Assembly (NCBI GenBank): GCA_943370145.1
Contig: CALRPY020000002.1
Coordinates: forward strand, 62,001-126,000
Reading direction: 5' to 3'
DNA from: Ga0077536 sp943370145
GTDB lineage: Bacteria; Pseudomonadota; Gammaproteobacteria; Ga0077536
Length of the DNA: 64,000 nucleotides
The notes under the pieces were generated by a model. It saw only the letters and a list, made by a program, of their open reading frames with translations. It did not search any database and had not been told where the DNA came from. The translations under genes were made by a program, and so were the position numbers. Shown in pieces: positions 56,622 to 64,000 of this stretch (position 1 is the stretch's first letter; the number at the start of each line of letters is the position of its first letter).

Positions 56622-57304
56622 GCCGACGGGCCTTCCATCGCCAGGATGCTGACGTTGAACGCGACACTGATCCGCTCCGCGCTGCCGAAGTACGGATGAA
56701 CGAAGTGCTGCAACCATGATGGAAACACGATCATCTGCCCCGCGCGGGGACTGAGCAGGAAGCGGCCGTAGAGATTAGTGAGGTCCGCGTAACGCAGGCT
56801 TGCGCCCGGGCGCGGATCCACGAGTTCCAGTTTGCCGCTCAGCGGGTGGCCGTCCACGGCTTCGTTGTCCGTGACGTAGTAGACACCGGACCAGAATGCG
56901 TTGGGGTGGTTGTGCAGGCTGTGGTAGCCGCCGGGTGCCAGCACATTGGCCCAGGACTCGACATCGAAGCGGATGCGCTGGGGCGCCGCCTGCGGTCGCG
57001 CGACGCGGCGCGTGAGATCGTTGATGACCCGCTCCACCCGCTGGGCCAGTTCGCGCACGCATGGCACATCGCGCTGGAGGAATTCGAGATCCGAGTGCCA
57101 GCCGCCGACATTGCTCCGTGTCAGCCCCGCACCCTGCCTCGCTTCGTGGACAATCAGCGCCCGCAATTCGGCATTGAGCGGCTCGCTGTCGGGCCAGACG
57201 AGATTCATCAGCGGTGTCGAGAAGCACATCAGCAAGGCATCGTCGATCGTGGTCTGCGCGGGCAGGGCCTGCGCCGCGGCGGCGGGCGTCTCATTCGTGG
57301 TCAT
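56618..57304 (-). CDS. 2OG-Fe(II) oxygenase family protein A (TIGR02466-like)
   Basis: 228 residues from the ATG at 57304 (MTTNETPAA). The core shows YHSLHNHPNAFWSGVYYV, PSWLQHFVHPYFG and RISVAFNVS, the same spacing as paralogue B. The N-terminal part (STPLMNLVWPDSEPLNAELR) is typical of the TIGR02466 group. Both paralogues retain the candidate iron-binding His residues, so neither looks dead. It follows the spermidine-synthase-like gene by 26 bp. Confidence 0.85.
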   Translation of the reverse strand: MTTNETPAAAAQALPAQTTIDDALLMCFSTPLMNLVWPDSEPLNAELRALIVHEARQGAGLTRSNVGGWHSDLEFLQRDVPCVRELAQRVERVINDLTRRVARPQAAPQRIRFDVESWANVLAPGGYHSLHNHPNAFWSGVYYVTDNEAVDGHPLSGKLELVDPRPGASLRYADLTNLYGRFLLSPRAGQMIVFPSWLQHFVHPYFGSAERISVAFNVSILAMEGPSA

Positions 57305-57330
57305 GGCATTTCCAGGCTGGGATTGATGGG

Positions 57331-59907
57331 TCAACCGCCGAACAGCGACTCGCGCAGCGCGCGAGCCTCGGTGCGGCCCGGGTTGGCCGACTCGAGTTCG
57401 CGCAGCAGCGCGAGTGTCAGTTGCGGATCGGATTCGTAGAGCGCCCCCGCGAGACCGAGCAGTGGGCGATAGGCCGGGTCGAAATCGGGACTCATGCGCA
57501 CGATGCGCAACAGTGGCTCACGGGTGCGTTCGAGCAGTCGTCGCGGGTCGGGATCCGGCCGGATGCCCGCGCCAGCCCGTAGAAAGGCATCGCGCGCTTC
57601 GCGATAGCGGGCGAGGCGCCGCGTGAACTCGTCCTCGCCCGCATGGCCGGGCGCCGTCGCGCTCGACAGCTCGTCCAGCAGCGCCAGCACGCGCCCTTCG
57701 GCGGGTGCCTGGTCCTGGTACACGAAGCTGGGCGCCTGGTAGGTGACGCGCGGCAGGTCATCCGTATTGATAGGGCCGGAGCCGGCAAAGTCGTGCAGCC
57801 TCTCGGCGCGTGCGAGCAGGCCGCCCAGCAGCGCGAAGTCGGAATCGAGGCGCATCTCGCGCAGTTCGGCCGCCAGGCGGGGGTCCGCCAGTCTGGGGGC
57901 GAGATGGCCGGCAAGTGCCTGTGTCGGTGCGTCCCGGTAGCCGACCAGCGCGACTATCGGCATGCCGAGGCTCAGGTGACCCAGATGGAGTTCGGCGCGG
58001 GGAAATTCCTGCAGGAAGGTGCGTGCGATGAGGCGCAAGGTTGGCAGATCGAGCTGGTAGAGCGGAAGCCACTGGCAGAACAGCCCGCCCTCGCGCAGGC
58101 GTCCGCGGACCGCCGCGAAATGCTCCCGCGTGTACAGCGTACCGCCGCCATCCCGCGACGGGTGGAAGAGATCGGCGACGATGACGTCGTAGCGCTCGCG
58201 TGTCGCGCTCACGTAGCGCCTCGCGTCCGCCGCGACGACGTGCAGACGGGGCGCGTGCGCGGGCAGGTCCGCAAACAGCGGATCGAACAACGCGAGCAGT
58301 GGCAGGATTTCCGGCAGCAGCTCGACCCCTGTGGCCGCAAGGCCCGGATGCGCGGCCGCGGCCGCGAAGGTCATGCCCGGACCGAGTCCGAGGAACAGCG
58401 CATCGCGCGGTGCCGGATGCAGCAGCAGCGGGATGTGTGCCTGTCGCCGATCGGAGTAGCGGGTCGCGGTGCCGCCCATGGTGAAGCGCTCGTCCACTTT
58501 GAGCTGGCGCGTGCCCCCACCGTCATCGACCACCGACACTGCGGCCATGCTGCCGTCGACGTGGTGTAACAGTTTGCCGCCTTGCGGCACCGTCACCAGG
58601 TGCAGCGCGGGCGCGAAGGCCCATAACGCGAGGGTCGACGCAGCCAGCCCCGGCGCAGCGGGATGCCGCCACGCGCGCCCGCTCAGCAGCGGGAGGTAGC
58701 CCGAGGCAAGGGCCAGCGCCGCGAGTTTGGCGCCGGCGGTTGGCAGCACCAGGACGCCGACGACGAAGGGCGCCAGCGCCGCCCCCAGCGTGTTCGCGGC
58801 CAGCGCGCGGCCGAGGTCGATACGTGCCGCATGCACCAGGTGTGAGAACAGGGCACCCATCGCGAGCGTGGGCGCCAGCAACACGGCGGCGGCGAGGGCC
58901 ATCTCGGCCGCGATGCCGGCGAAGGGACCGGCGCCGAAGGTCGAGAGCAGTACGCCGTGCAGCCCGCGGCTGAACCACAGCAGGATGATGGCCGCGAGGC
59001 AAGTCACCGTGGTGGCCAGCAGCAGGCCGTCGAGCGTGCGCCTGAAGTCCGCACCCGGTCTGCGCCGTTGCCAGTACGCGGCGCCAAGCGCGGTGCCCAG
59101 CAGGTACACGGCAAGGACCGCGCCGAAAGTGTAGACGGTGTTTTCGAGCACCTGCGCGAGTACCCGCACGACCAGCACCTCGAATCCGACCCCGAGCAGC
59201 CCGGTCGCGAACAGCACGGGCAGCAGGTGGCGCGGCGGCGCGGCGGCGTTCGGCGTATTCCCGGTAGCATGGGAGGACGCGGTGTCGCGGTGGCTCGCAA
59301 GGAAAATCGCGGCAGCGCAGCCGAGGTTCAGCAGCGCGAGCGCGCAGAGCGTGCGCGAGTTGCCGACGGCGGGCAGCAGGACGAAGGTAGCCAGCAGGGT
59401 GCCGAATACCGCACCGGCGGTGTTCGCCGCATAGAGGCCTGGCAGGCAGCGCGGCGCACCCGTCGTCGTCGCGACGATCCGCTCCATCGCCGGCAGCGTC
59501 GCGCCCATCGCGCAAGTGGCTGGCAGCAAAAGCACGAAGCTCGCGCCGAAGGCGAGCGACCAGTGCAGCCAGGCCGCCGGCGTCGGGCCCATCGCCATCG
59601 CGAGCAGGCCTGCCGCGGTGGGCGCCGCCGCCATCAGCACCAGCGCCCACAGGGCGATGACGATCTCGAGCGCCGCGTACCAGCGGACCGGATGGGCACT
59701 GCGCCGGATGCGGTCGTGCAGGACGAGCGCGCCCAGCGCGAGCCCCGTGAAGAATGCGCTCAGCACCGCCAGAACGGCGATCACTTCGTGCCCGAGGAAG
59801 GAGGTGAGCACGCGCGTCCACACGATCTCGTAACCGAGGCCGGCGGCGCCCGACAGCAGCATCACCAAGTGCAGCGCTCCGCTGCGATGGTGGCCGGCAG
59901 CGCTCAT
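57331..59907 (-). CDS. Membrane transporter-like/spermidine synthase fusion protein
   Basis: 858 residues. The N-terminal ~470 residues are 12 or more transmembrane helices of MFS-like character (LLSGAAGLGYEIVWTRVLTSFLGHE). They are followed by a spermidine-synthase-type Rossmann domain (about 495-660) with FLGLGPGMTF as the cofactor-binding loop and YDVIVADLFHPSRDGGGTLYT as the catalytic region, then a helical tail. Such fusions are common but mostly uncharacterised; an aminopropyl or related transfer at the membrane is possible. Its start overlaps HupE-like 2 by 4 bp. Confidence 0.85.
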   Translation of the reverse strand: MSAAGHHRSGALHLVMLLSGAAGLGYEIVWTRVLTSFLGHEVIAVLAVLSAFFTGLALGALVLHDRIRRSAHPVRWYAALEIVIALWALVLMAAAPTAAGLLAMAMGPTPAAWLHWSLAFGASFVLLLPATCAMGATLPAMERIVATTTGAPRCLPGLYAANTAGAVFGTLLATFVLLPAVGNSRTLCALALLNLGCAAAIFLASHRDTASSHATGNTPNAAAPPRHLLPVLFATGLLGVGFEVLVVRVLAQVLENTVYTFGAVLAVYLLGTALGAAYWQRRRPGADFRRTLDGLLLATTVTCLAAIILLWFSRGLHGVLLSTFGAGPFAGIAAEMALAAAVLLAPTLAMGALFSHLVHAARIDLGRALAANTLGAALAPFVVGVLVLPTAGAKLAALALASGYLPLLSGRAWRHPAAPGLAASTLALWAFAPALHLVTVPQGGKLLHHVDGSMAAVSVVDDGGGTRQLKVDERFTMGGTATRYSDRRQAHIPLLLHPAPRDALFLGLGPGMTFAAAAAHPGLAATGVELLPEILPLLALFDPLFADLPAHAPRLHVVAADARRYVSATRERYDVIVADLFHPSRDGGGTLYTREHFAAVRGRLREGGLFCQWLPLYQLDLPTLRLIARTFLQEFPRAELHLGHLSLGMPIVALVGYRDAPTQALAGHLAPRLADPRLAAELREMRLDSDFALLGGLLARAERLHDFAGSGPINTDDLPRVTYQAPSFVYQDQAPAEGRVLALLDELSSATAPGHAGEDEFTRRLARYREARDAFLRAGAGIRPDPDPRRLLERTREPLLRIVRMSPDFDPAYRPLLGLAGALYESDPQLTLALLRELESANPGRTEARALRESLFGG

Positions 59908-60512
59908 GCGGGGGCGAAGGCGAGTCCGATCATCATGATGCCGATCGCAGCGATCCAGCTGCCCGCCGCGCGCAAGGCGATCGCGCCCCAGTCACGCAGC
60001 GCGGCGAGCCGGTGCGCACCTGCCGTGACCAGCGTCAGCGACAGGTAGGCGGCGCAGCCGACGCCGCTGACGAACAGGAGGAGATCGCCACCTGCCGCGT
60101 GCGCGAGGCCGTTGTCGTAACCGTGGGTCACCCCCACGAGCACGGCCAGTGCGACGAGGAGGCCGGCCCGCAGGCGGGGCGCAATGGCCACGACGAGGCC
60201 GAGCAGCACGAAAGAGGCGGCATTGGCGCTCGTTATCCCCGTCAGTCCCGGCAGCAGCTGAGGCGCCGCGGCACCGAGCGCGACGGCCAGCGGGAACACG
60301 ACGAGCAGGACGCGCGAGGCATGGACGGTCTGCAGGCCCGCGAGCAGGGCCAGGGCGACCCACGGCAGAACGTTCTCGAAGGCTGTCAGCGGGTGCATCA
60401 GGCCGACGTAAAAGTCGCCGAAGCGCGCCGATACGAGGTGCGCGTTCGCGGAGGCGGGGAGCGCCATGAGCAGCGCCGCCGCCCGCCATGTCCGACGAAT
60501 CCGCGGCCTCAT
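59904..60512 (-). CDS. HupE/UreJ family protein 2 with degenerate metal motifs
   Basis: 202 residues from the ATG at 60512, overlapping the previous stop (ATGA). A signal-like N-terminus (ALLMALPASANAHLV) and about six transmembrane helices match its neighbour HupE-like 1. The metal motifs differ: HPLTAFENV (H40, E46, N47) replaces HPxxGxDH, and THGYDNG (H129, Y131, N133) replaces HGHAHG. It is a diverged paralogue, perhaps a partner subunit and not a transporter itself. Confidence 0.85.
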   Translation of the reverse strand: MRPRIRRTWRAAALLMALPASANAHLVSARFGDFYVGLMHPLTAFENVLPWVALALLAGLQTVHASRVLLVVFPLAVALGAAAPQLLPGLTGITSANAASFVLLGLVVAIAPRLRAGLLVALAVLVGVTHGYDNGLAHAAGGDLLLFVSGVGCAAYLSLTLVTAGAHRLAALRDWGAIALRAAGSWIAAIGIMMIGLAFAPA

Positions 60513-61114
60513 GCGCCGAGCACGCCGGCGTGCGCGAGCAGGAACCAGCCGCCGACCAGCGCCACGCCGCCGCCGCAGGCACGCACGAGCAGCGCCCCCG
60601 ACGGGCGGTGCTCGTGCGTGCCGATCAGGATGCCGGCGAGATGCAGCAGGCCGGTGGCAAGCACGAATCCAACCCCGTAGGCGAGCGGATTGGCGGCCGC
60701 AGGGAGTTCGGCCCCATGCGCGTGGCCGTGGAAGATCGCGAAGACCGCGACGATGGTCGCCGCGATCGGGAGTGACGGTCGTGTGCAGGTGGCGACGAGC
60801 ATGCCGAGCGCGATGGCCGAGCCGGCGACTCCGACCTCGACCATCGGCAACGGCACTCGCAGCACCCCCAGCAGACCGCCGAGGGCCATCACGCTGGGAA
60901 ACGTGATCGGCAGCGCCCACACCGCCGGGCGTCCCAGCTGGGCGCCCCACAGACCGACCGCGACCATTGCCACCAGGTGATCGAAGCCGAGCACGGGGTG
61001 CAGCACGCCGCTGACGAAGCCGCCGGCCAGTCCCTCCTGCGAGTGGGCCCGCGCGACCCCGCAGGCACAGACGCACAGCAGGGCGAGCACAGGTTGCAGG
61101 GCATGTTTCATCAT
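60509..61114 (-). CDS. HupE/UreJ family metal transporter 1
   Basis: 201 residues. The signal-like N-terminus (VLALLCVCACGVARAHSQEG) is followed by HPVLGFDHLVAM (H39, D45, H46), FHGHAHGAE (H129, H131, H133) and about six transmembrane helices. HupE/UreJ proteins take up nickel or cobalt, often for hydrogenase or urease; neither enzyme is in this window. It lies 10 bp after HupE-like 3. Confidence 0.9.
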   Translation of the reverse strand: MMKHALQPVLALLCVCACGVARAHSQEGLAGGFVSGVLHPVLGFDHLVAMVAVGLWGAQLGRPAVWALPITFPSVMALGGLLGVLRVPLPMVEVGVAGSAIALGMLVATCTRPSLPIAATIVAVFAIFHGHAHGAELPAAANPLAYGVGFVLATGLLHLAGILIGTHEHRPSGALLVRACGGGVALVGGWFLLAHAGVLGA

Positions 61115-61124
61115 CAGGCTCCCG

Positions 61125-62081
61125 TCAGGTGTCGAGCATCATGACCAGTCGTTCGCAGAACCACACGGTGGCGAGCGTGCCCACGCCGTAAACGGGCAGG
61201 GCCGCGCTCCAGCGCGGCAGCTGTGCTTCGAGCGTGCGATGCGCCCAGCCGAGCGCCAGCACGAGCAACACGAACGCGAGCTGGCCGAGTTCCACACCGA
61301 CATTGAAGAACAACAGTGCGGCGGGAATGCCGTCGGGTGGCAGGCCGAGCTTCGTCAGCGCGCCGGCGAAGCCGAACCCGTGCAGCAGGCCGAACGCGAA
61401 GGCGACGACCCAGGGGTAGCGCACCGTCAAACCGACCTGGCCCCGCCGACGCTTCACGACCTCGACGGCGACGAACACGATGCTCAACGCGATTACCGCG
61501 TTGACCGGTCGCTCCGGCACCCCGAGCCAGCCCAGTGTCACCGCCGCCAGCGTCAGGCTGTGCGCGACGGTGAAGGCGGTGATGGTCTTGACCAGCATCC
61601 AGGTCGATGACACCAGCCACATGAGCCCGAGCACGAACAGGAGGTGATCGACGCCGAGCATGATGTGTTCGAAGCCGAGCGGGACGTAGCCGAGGGCGGC
61701 CTGCGCCCAGCCGACCGTGCCATCGGCGGACAGCGTGAGATTGGGCTGCGCGCCGGTCAGGGTGTAGGAGCGGGTGGCGCGGTTCAGCTGGCTGAGCTGG
61801 ACCACCACGCCGGAATAACGCTTGCCGAGATCCTCGACGGTAATCGTGCCACTGAGGCCGAGTTCGCCGCATTCGAGGCGCGGACTCTCGTAGCGGCAAT
61901 GGTCGGGGAACACCGCCGTCGGCGCCGGCACGCCGCGATCGGACTGGAAGTTCCAGGTCGCAATGTAGCTGCCGGGCTGCGTCTCCTTCAGCTGCAGCAC
62001 GCCAATCAGCGTTTCGTGCGCCGCCGCCAAGCCCGGCGCGGCGAACAGCAGCAACAGAATCGCGCGGAGCGCTCGCCTCAT
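61125..62081 (-). CDS. HupE/UreJ_2-type membrane protein (HupE-like 3)
   Basis: 318 residues. A signal peptide (LLLLFAAPGLAAAHE) and a periplasmic beta domain (about 22-140, two cysteines likely disulfide-bonded) precede a membrane domain with GFEHIMLGVDHLLFVLGL, HSLTLAAVTLGWL and FGLLHGFGFAGAL. This is the larger HupE/UreJ_2 type, predicted to move metal ions across the inner membrane. It overlaps the PpiC gene by 4 bp. Confidence 0.9.
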   Translation of the reverse strand: MRRALRAILLLLFAAPGLAAAHETLIGVLQLKETQPGSYIATWNFQSDRGVPAPTAVFPDHCRYESPRLECGELGLSGTITVEDLGKRYSGVVVQLSQLNRATRSYTLTGAQPNLTLSADGTVGWAQAALGYVPLGFEHIMLGVDHLLFVLGLMWLVSSTWMLVKTITAFTVAHSLTLAAVTLGWLGVPERPVNAVIALSIVFVAVEVVKRRRGQVGLTVRYPWVVAFAFGLLHGFGFAGALTKLGLPPDGIPAALLFFNVGVELGQLAFVLLVLALGWAHRTLEAQLPRWSAALPVYGVGTLATVWFCERLVMMLDT

Positions 62082-62896
62082 GAACCGAGGTCCATGCGGA
62101 TTTCATAGCGGGCGCGGATCGCCGCGATCGCGTCCGCCGCCTGCTGCTTCTGCTGGAGGTGTTTCCACTCGGATTCTGCCTGGAGGCGCACCGCTTCGAG
62201 CTTGGCCTGCTCCGCCGGCAAGACCCGGCTCACGCGCGCGGCGTGCCAGCCCTCGTTCGACTGTACGGCCTGCCAGCGCTCGCCCGGTTGGGCGAGCAGC
62301 GTGGTCGCGAATCCGGCGCCGAACATCTGTTCGATGTTGGCCCGCGGCCGACCCTCGTAGCGCTTGATGCGATCGGTGATCCCGCCCGGCAAATCGCCGC
62401 CGTTCATTTCGGCCACGCGCGCGGCGGCGTCTCCCGCCGACTCCACCGTGAGCCTCACCTGCTCGAAGTCATAGCGTTCGGGCAGTTCGTAATATTGCCT
62501 GTTCTCCTCGAACCAGCGGCGGAGTTCTTCGTCCGTGGGACGGTCGACGACGATGCTGTCCATCATCACCTGGCGCAGCTTGGTGACCATGCGCTCGCGG
62601 ATCATGTCGTCGCCCTGGTCGAGGCCGCGCGCGATGGCTTCGCGGTACAGCACTTCGTTCTGCACCCAGCGATACAGCAGCGAATCCATTTCCCTGGTCG
62701 TCGGCGGCCTGCCCTGGCCGCTTTCGAACATCTCGCGCAGCTCGCCGACCAGCGCATCGTCGACCCTGACCACGCGCTGGTTCGCCGCACTGTCGCCCAG
62801 CGAGTAGTCGAGCGCGAACACGAGTCCGCCGAGGATCAGGAAATGCGCCAGCGGTTCGTGCAGCACGCGGGTTGCGAAGCGTTTGAGCCGGGACAC
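62078..62896 (-). CDS. PpiC-type peptidyl-prolyl isomerase
   Basis: 272 residues from a GTG at 62896 preceded by CTGGAG; no ATG start gives a sensible N-terminus. One membrane helix (HFLILGGLVFALDYSLG, about 18-36) anchors a periplasmic protein. A SurA/PpiC-like N-terminal helical region (VGELREMFESGQGRPPTTREMDS) is followed by a parvulin-type domain (about 150-245) and a C-terminal helix. It is the first gene of the seven-gene operon. PpiC-type proteins often accompany HupE genes. The parvulin core is weakly conserved, so it may be a chaperone only. Confidence 0.82.
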   Translation of the reverse strand: MSRLKRFATRVLHEPLAHFLILGGLVFALDYSLGDSAANQRVVRVDDALVGELREMFESGQGRPPTTREMDSLLYRWVQNEVLYREAIARGLDQGDDMIRERMVTKLRQVMMDSIVVDRPTDEELRRWFEENRQYYELPERYDFEQVRLTVESAGDAAARVAEMNGGDLPGGITDRIKRYEGRPRANIEQMFGAGFATTLLAQPGERWQAVQSNEGWHAARVSRVLPAEQAKLEAVRLQAESEWKHLQQKQQAADAIAAIRARYEIRMDLGS

Positions 62897-63203
62897 GGGG
62901 CTTACTCCAGAGGACGTCGATGCTGGTGGCGGCTGGTTCGGGCGGGCGACGGGGAGACGCAATCGCGTCCCGACCCTTCGTCCCGCGCGAGGCGTCGGAG
63001 TTAACACGGCGTGTGTGAATTCTGTATGACACGCCGCTGCAAGCGGCAAATGCCGACAACTGCGCTCGCGAAGAGTCATGAAACGTTAACCCTTGCTTAA
63101 TTGTGTCGTCGCGCACGCTTTTGAAACTGTCCGCAGTCGCTCGAAACACGAGTCGGCAGTACCCCCCTTGAACCGGACAACAACAATCGGAGGGATGACT
63201 CTC
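62897..63203. other. Divergent intergenic region between PpiC operon and VPLPA-CTERM gene
   Basis: About 307 bp without a gene. It contains a perfect 8-bp inverted repeat (63007-63036) and the GTTAAC palindrome at 63085-63090. Promoters for both flanking genes must lie here; I see none that is convincing. Confidence 0.5.
63007..63036. repeat. Perfect inverted repeat (possible operator)
   Basis: CGGCGTGT (63007-63014) and ACACGCCG (63029-63036) form a perfect 8-bp dyad with a 14-nt AT-rich spacer, upstream of both divergent transcripts. It resembles a dimer-binding operator more than a terminator. Confidence 0.45.
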
Positions 63204-63965
63204 ATGTTGCCCTGTAGAACAGCTCTGAAAACCGTCGGCGCTTCGCTCGCGCTCGGCGTCGCGCTCGCGATGGCCAACCCGGCCGCGGCGGCGTCCAACT
63301 ATGCGGCCTCGGCGGTCGGTAACCTGACCCTGGTGCAGATCGCGTCAGCCGGTCCGCTGGCGGGCCTCAGCTTCTCCTTTACCGATGACAGCGACTCGAC
63401 CGGTTCGGTCCTCGGCGCGGCCACGAATGGCGGCGCCGCCGCGGTCGCGAGCTTCGACGACCCGCTGGGGCTCGGCGTCGGCTTCGACCTCGAAGTCAGC
63501 GCCTTCGCGGACGGCCTGGCTGGTGACGATGGCGCGCAGAGTGCCGGCTCCAGCGAACACAGCGCCTACGCGATGGGCTTCGTCAGCATCGTCAACGGCT
63601 CGGCGAACACGGTGGACCTGACCTTCGGCCTGAGCTGGCTGCTCGACACCGCGGTTGGCGCCACGGGTGGCTTGCTCGTCGAAGACGCATTCGGCGACGC
63701 GTCCTTCGAGCTGACGGTCAACGGCGCGAGCCAGTTCCTGTCGGCCATCTCGGCGGACGTGTTCCTCGGCCCGCTCGACGCCGGCGTGAACGAACTCGAC
63801 GAACTCTTCTTCAGCCTTGCGCCCGGCGAAACCCTGACGCTCGACCTGAGCGCCACCGCGTTCGGCACCGCCGACGCGTCGCCGGTGCCGGTGCCCGCGG
63901 CGCTGCCGCTGCTCGGTTCCGCGCTCGCGGGCCTGTGGGGCCTGCGTCGCCGCCGGGCGGCGTGA
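63204..63965 (+). CDS. VPLPA-CTERM sorting domain protein
   Basis: 253 residues from the ATG at 63204, placed 9 nt after a GGAGGG box; an in-frame ATG at 63195 is too close to it. A Sec signal (TVGASLALGVALAMANPAAA) precedes an Ala/Gly/Asp-rich beta region. The C-terminus has the VPLPA-CTERM tripartite signal: PVPVPAALPLLG, a hydrophobic helix and RRRRAA. Such proteins are substrates of exosortase and are secreted with exopolysaccharide. No exosortase gene is in the window. It is divergent from the PpiC-HupE operon. Confidence 0.85.
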   Translation: MLPCRTALKTVGASLALGVALAMANPAAAASNYAASAVGNLTLVQIASAGPLAGLSFSFTDDSDSTGSVLGAATNGGAAAVASFDDPLGLGVGFDLEVSAFADGLAGDDGAQSAGSSEHSAYAMGFVSIVNGSANTVDLTFGLSWLLDTAVGATGGLLVEDAFGDASFELTVNGASQFLSAISADVFLGPLDAGVNELDELFFSLAPGETLTLDLSATAFGTADASPVPVPAALPLLGSALAGLWGLRRRRAA

Positions 63966-64000
63966 GCCGCCGGCCCACGCCAGACCAATCCTGTAGACAG

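Noticed and set aside
63160..63180. Sigma-54 promoter upstream of the VPLPA-CTERM gene (GGCAG...CTTGA)
   Set aside because: The spacing between the GG and GC-like elements is about 13 bases instead of 10 and the GC of the -12 box is missing.

Overview
The window is GC-rich chromosomal DNA of a gammaproteobacterium. Several gene orders match the E. coli-type chromosome: gcvR/dapA-bamC; ndk-rlmN-pilW-rodZ-hisS-yfgM-bamB-der; pepA-holC-valS opposite lptG; pcnB-folK; and miaB-ybeZ-ybeY-corC-lnt. I cannot place it to a family. The aldehyde ferredoxin oxidoreductase, the VPLPA-CTERM protein, the CHASE2/SpoIIE module and the HupE cluster suggest an environmental, free-living lineage rather than an enteric. 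I see no IS elements, prophage, CRISPR arrays or rRNA. One tRNA gene (tRNA-Glu, CUC anticodon) is present.

Layout. 1-4960 (minus): operon of CHAD protein, orphan ParA ATPase, queG and a molybdopterin oxidoreductase cut by the left edge. 5139-7153 (minus): PIN-PhoH ATPase and GcvR-like ACT protein. 7339-10208 (plus): dapA, bamC, MBL hydrolase. 10456-18549 (minus): der, bamB, yfgM, hisS, rodZ, pilW, rlmN, ndk, lacking the usual ispG. 18682-24871 (minus): iscR-sufA-sufB-sufC-sufD-sufS-sufT Fe-S assembly operon with an IscR-type operator. 25038-25757 cysE; 25815-26042 a DUF2970 membrane protein. 26095-31157 (minus): pepA-holC-valS, facing lptG (lptF is not beside it) and an RDD protein. 33041-35050: alpha/beta hydrolase and DUF455 ferritin-like protein.

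35093-40143 is a signalling island. It holds FecR and OmpA lipoprotein genes, an RsbW-like kinase, a CHASE2-SpoIIE phosphatase, an MBL hydrolase and a STAS protein. Together these are a complete partner-switching set with a membrane sensor. 40290-42450: AOR-family oxidoreductase and tRNA-Glu. 42723-47056: pcnB-folK-deoxynucleoside kinase, panC and a CinA-like domain protein. 47141-52374: miaB-ybeZ-ybeY-corC-lnt.

52390-63965 is the least understood part. A TonB-dependent receptor is divergent from a BlaI-type repressor and M56 peptidase pair. Converging on these is a seven-gene minus-strand operon with very short gaps or 4-bp overlaps: PpiC-type isomerase, three HupE/UreJ-family membrane proteins, an 858-residue membrane/spermidine-synthase fusion and two tandem 2OG-Fe(II) oxygenases. 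That operon is divergent from a VPLPA-CTERM surface protein gene. I regard this operon, and the CHAD-ParA pair at the left end, as the best candidates for undescribed systems.
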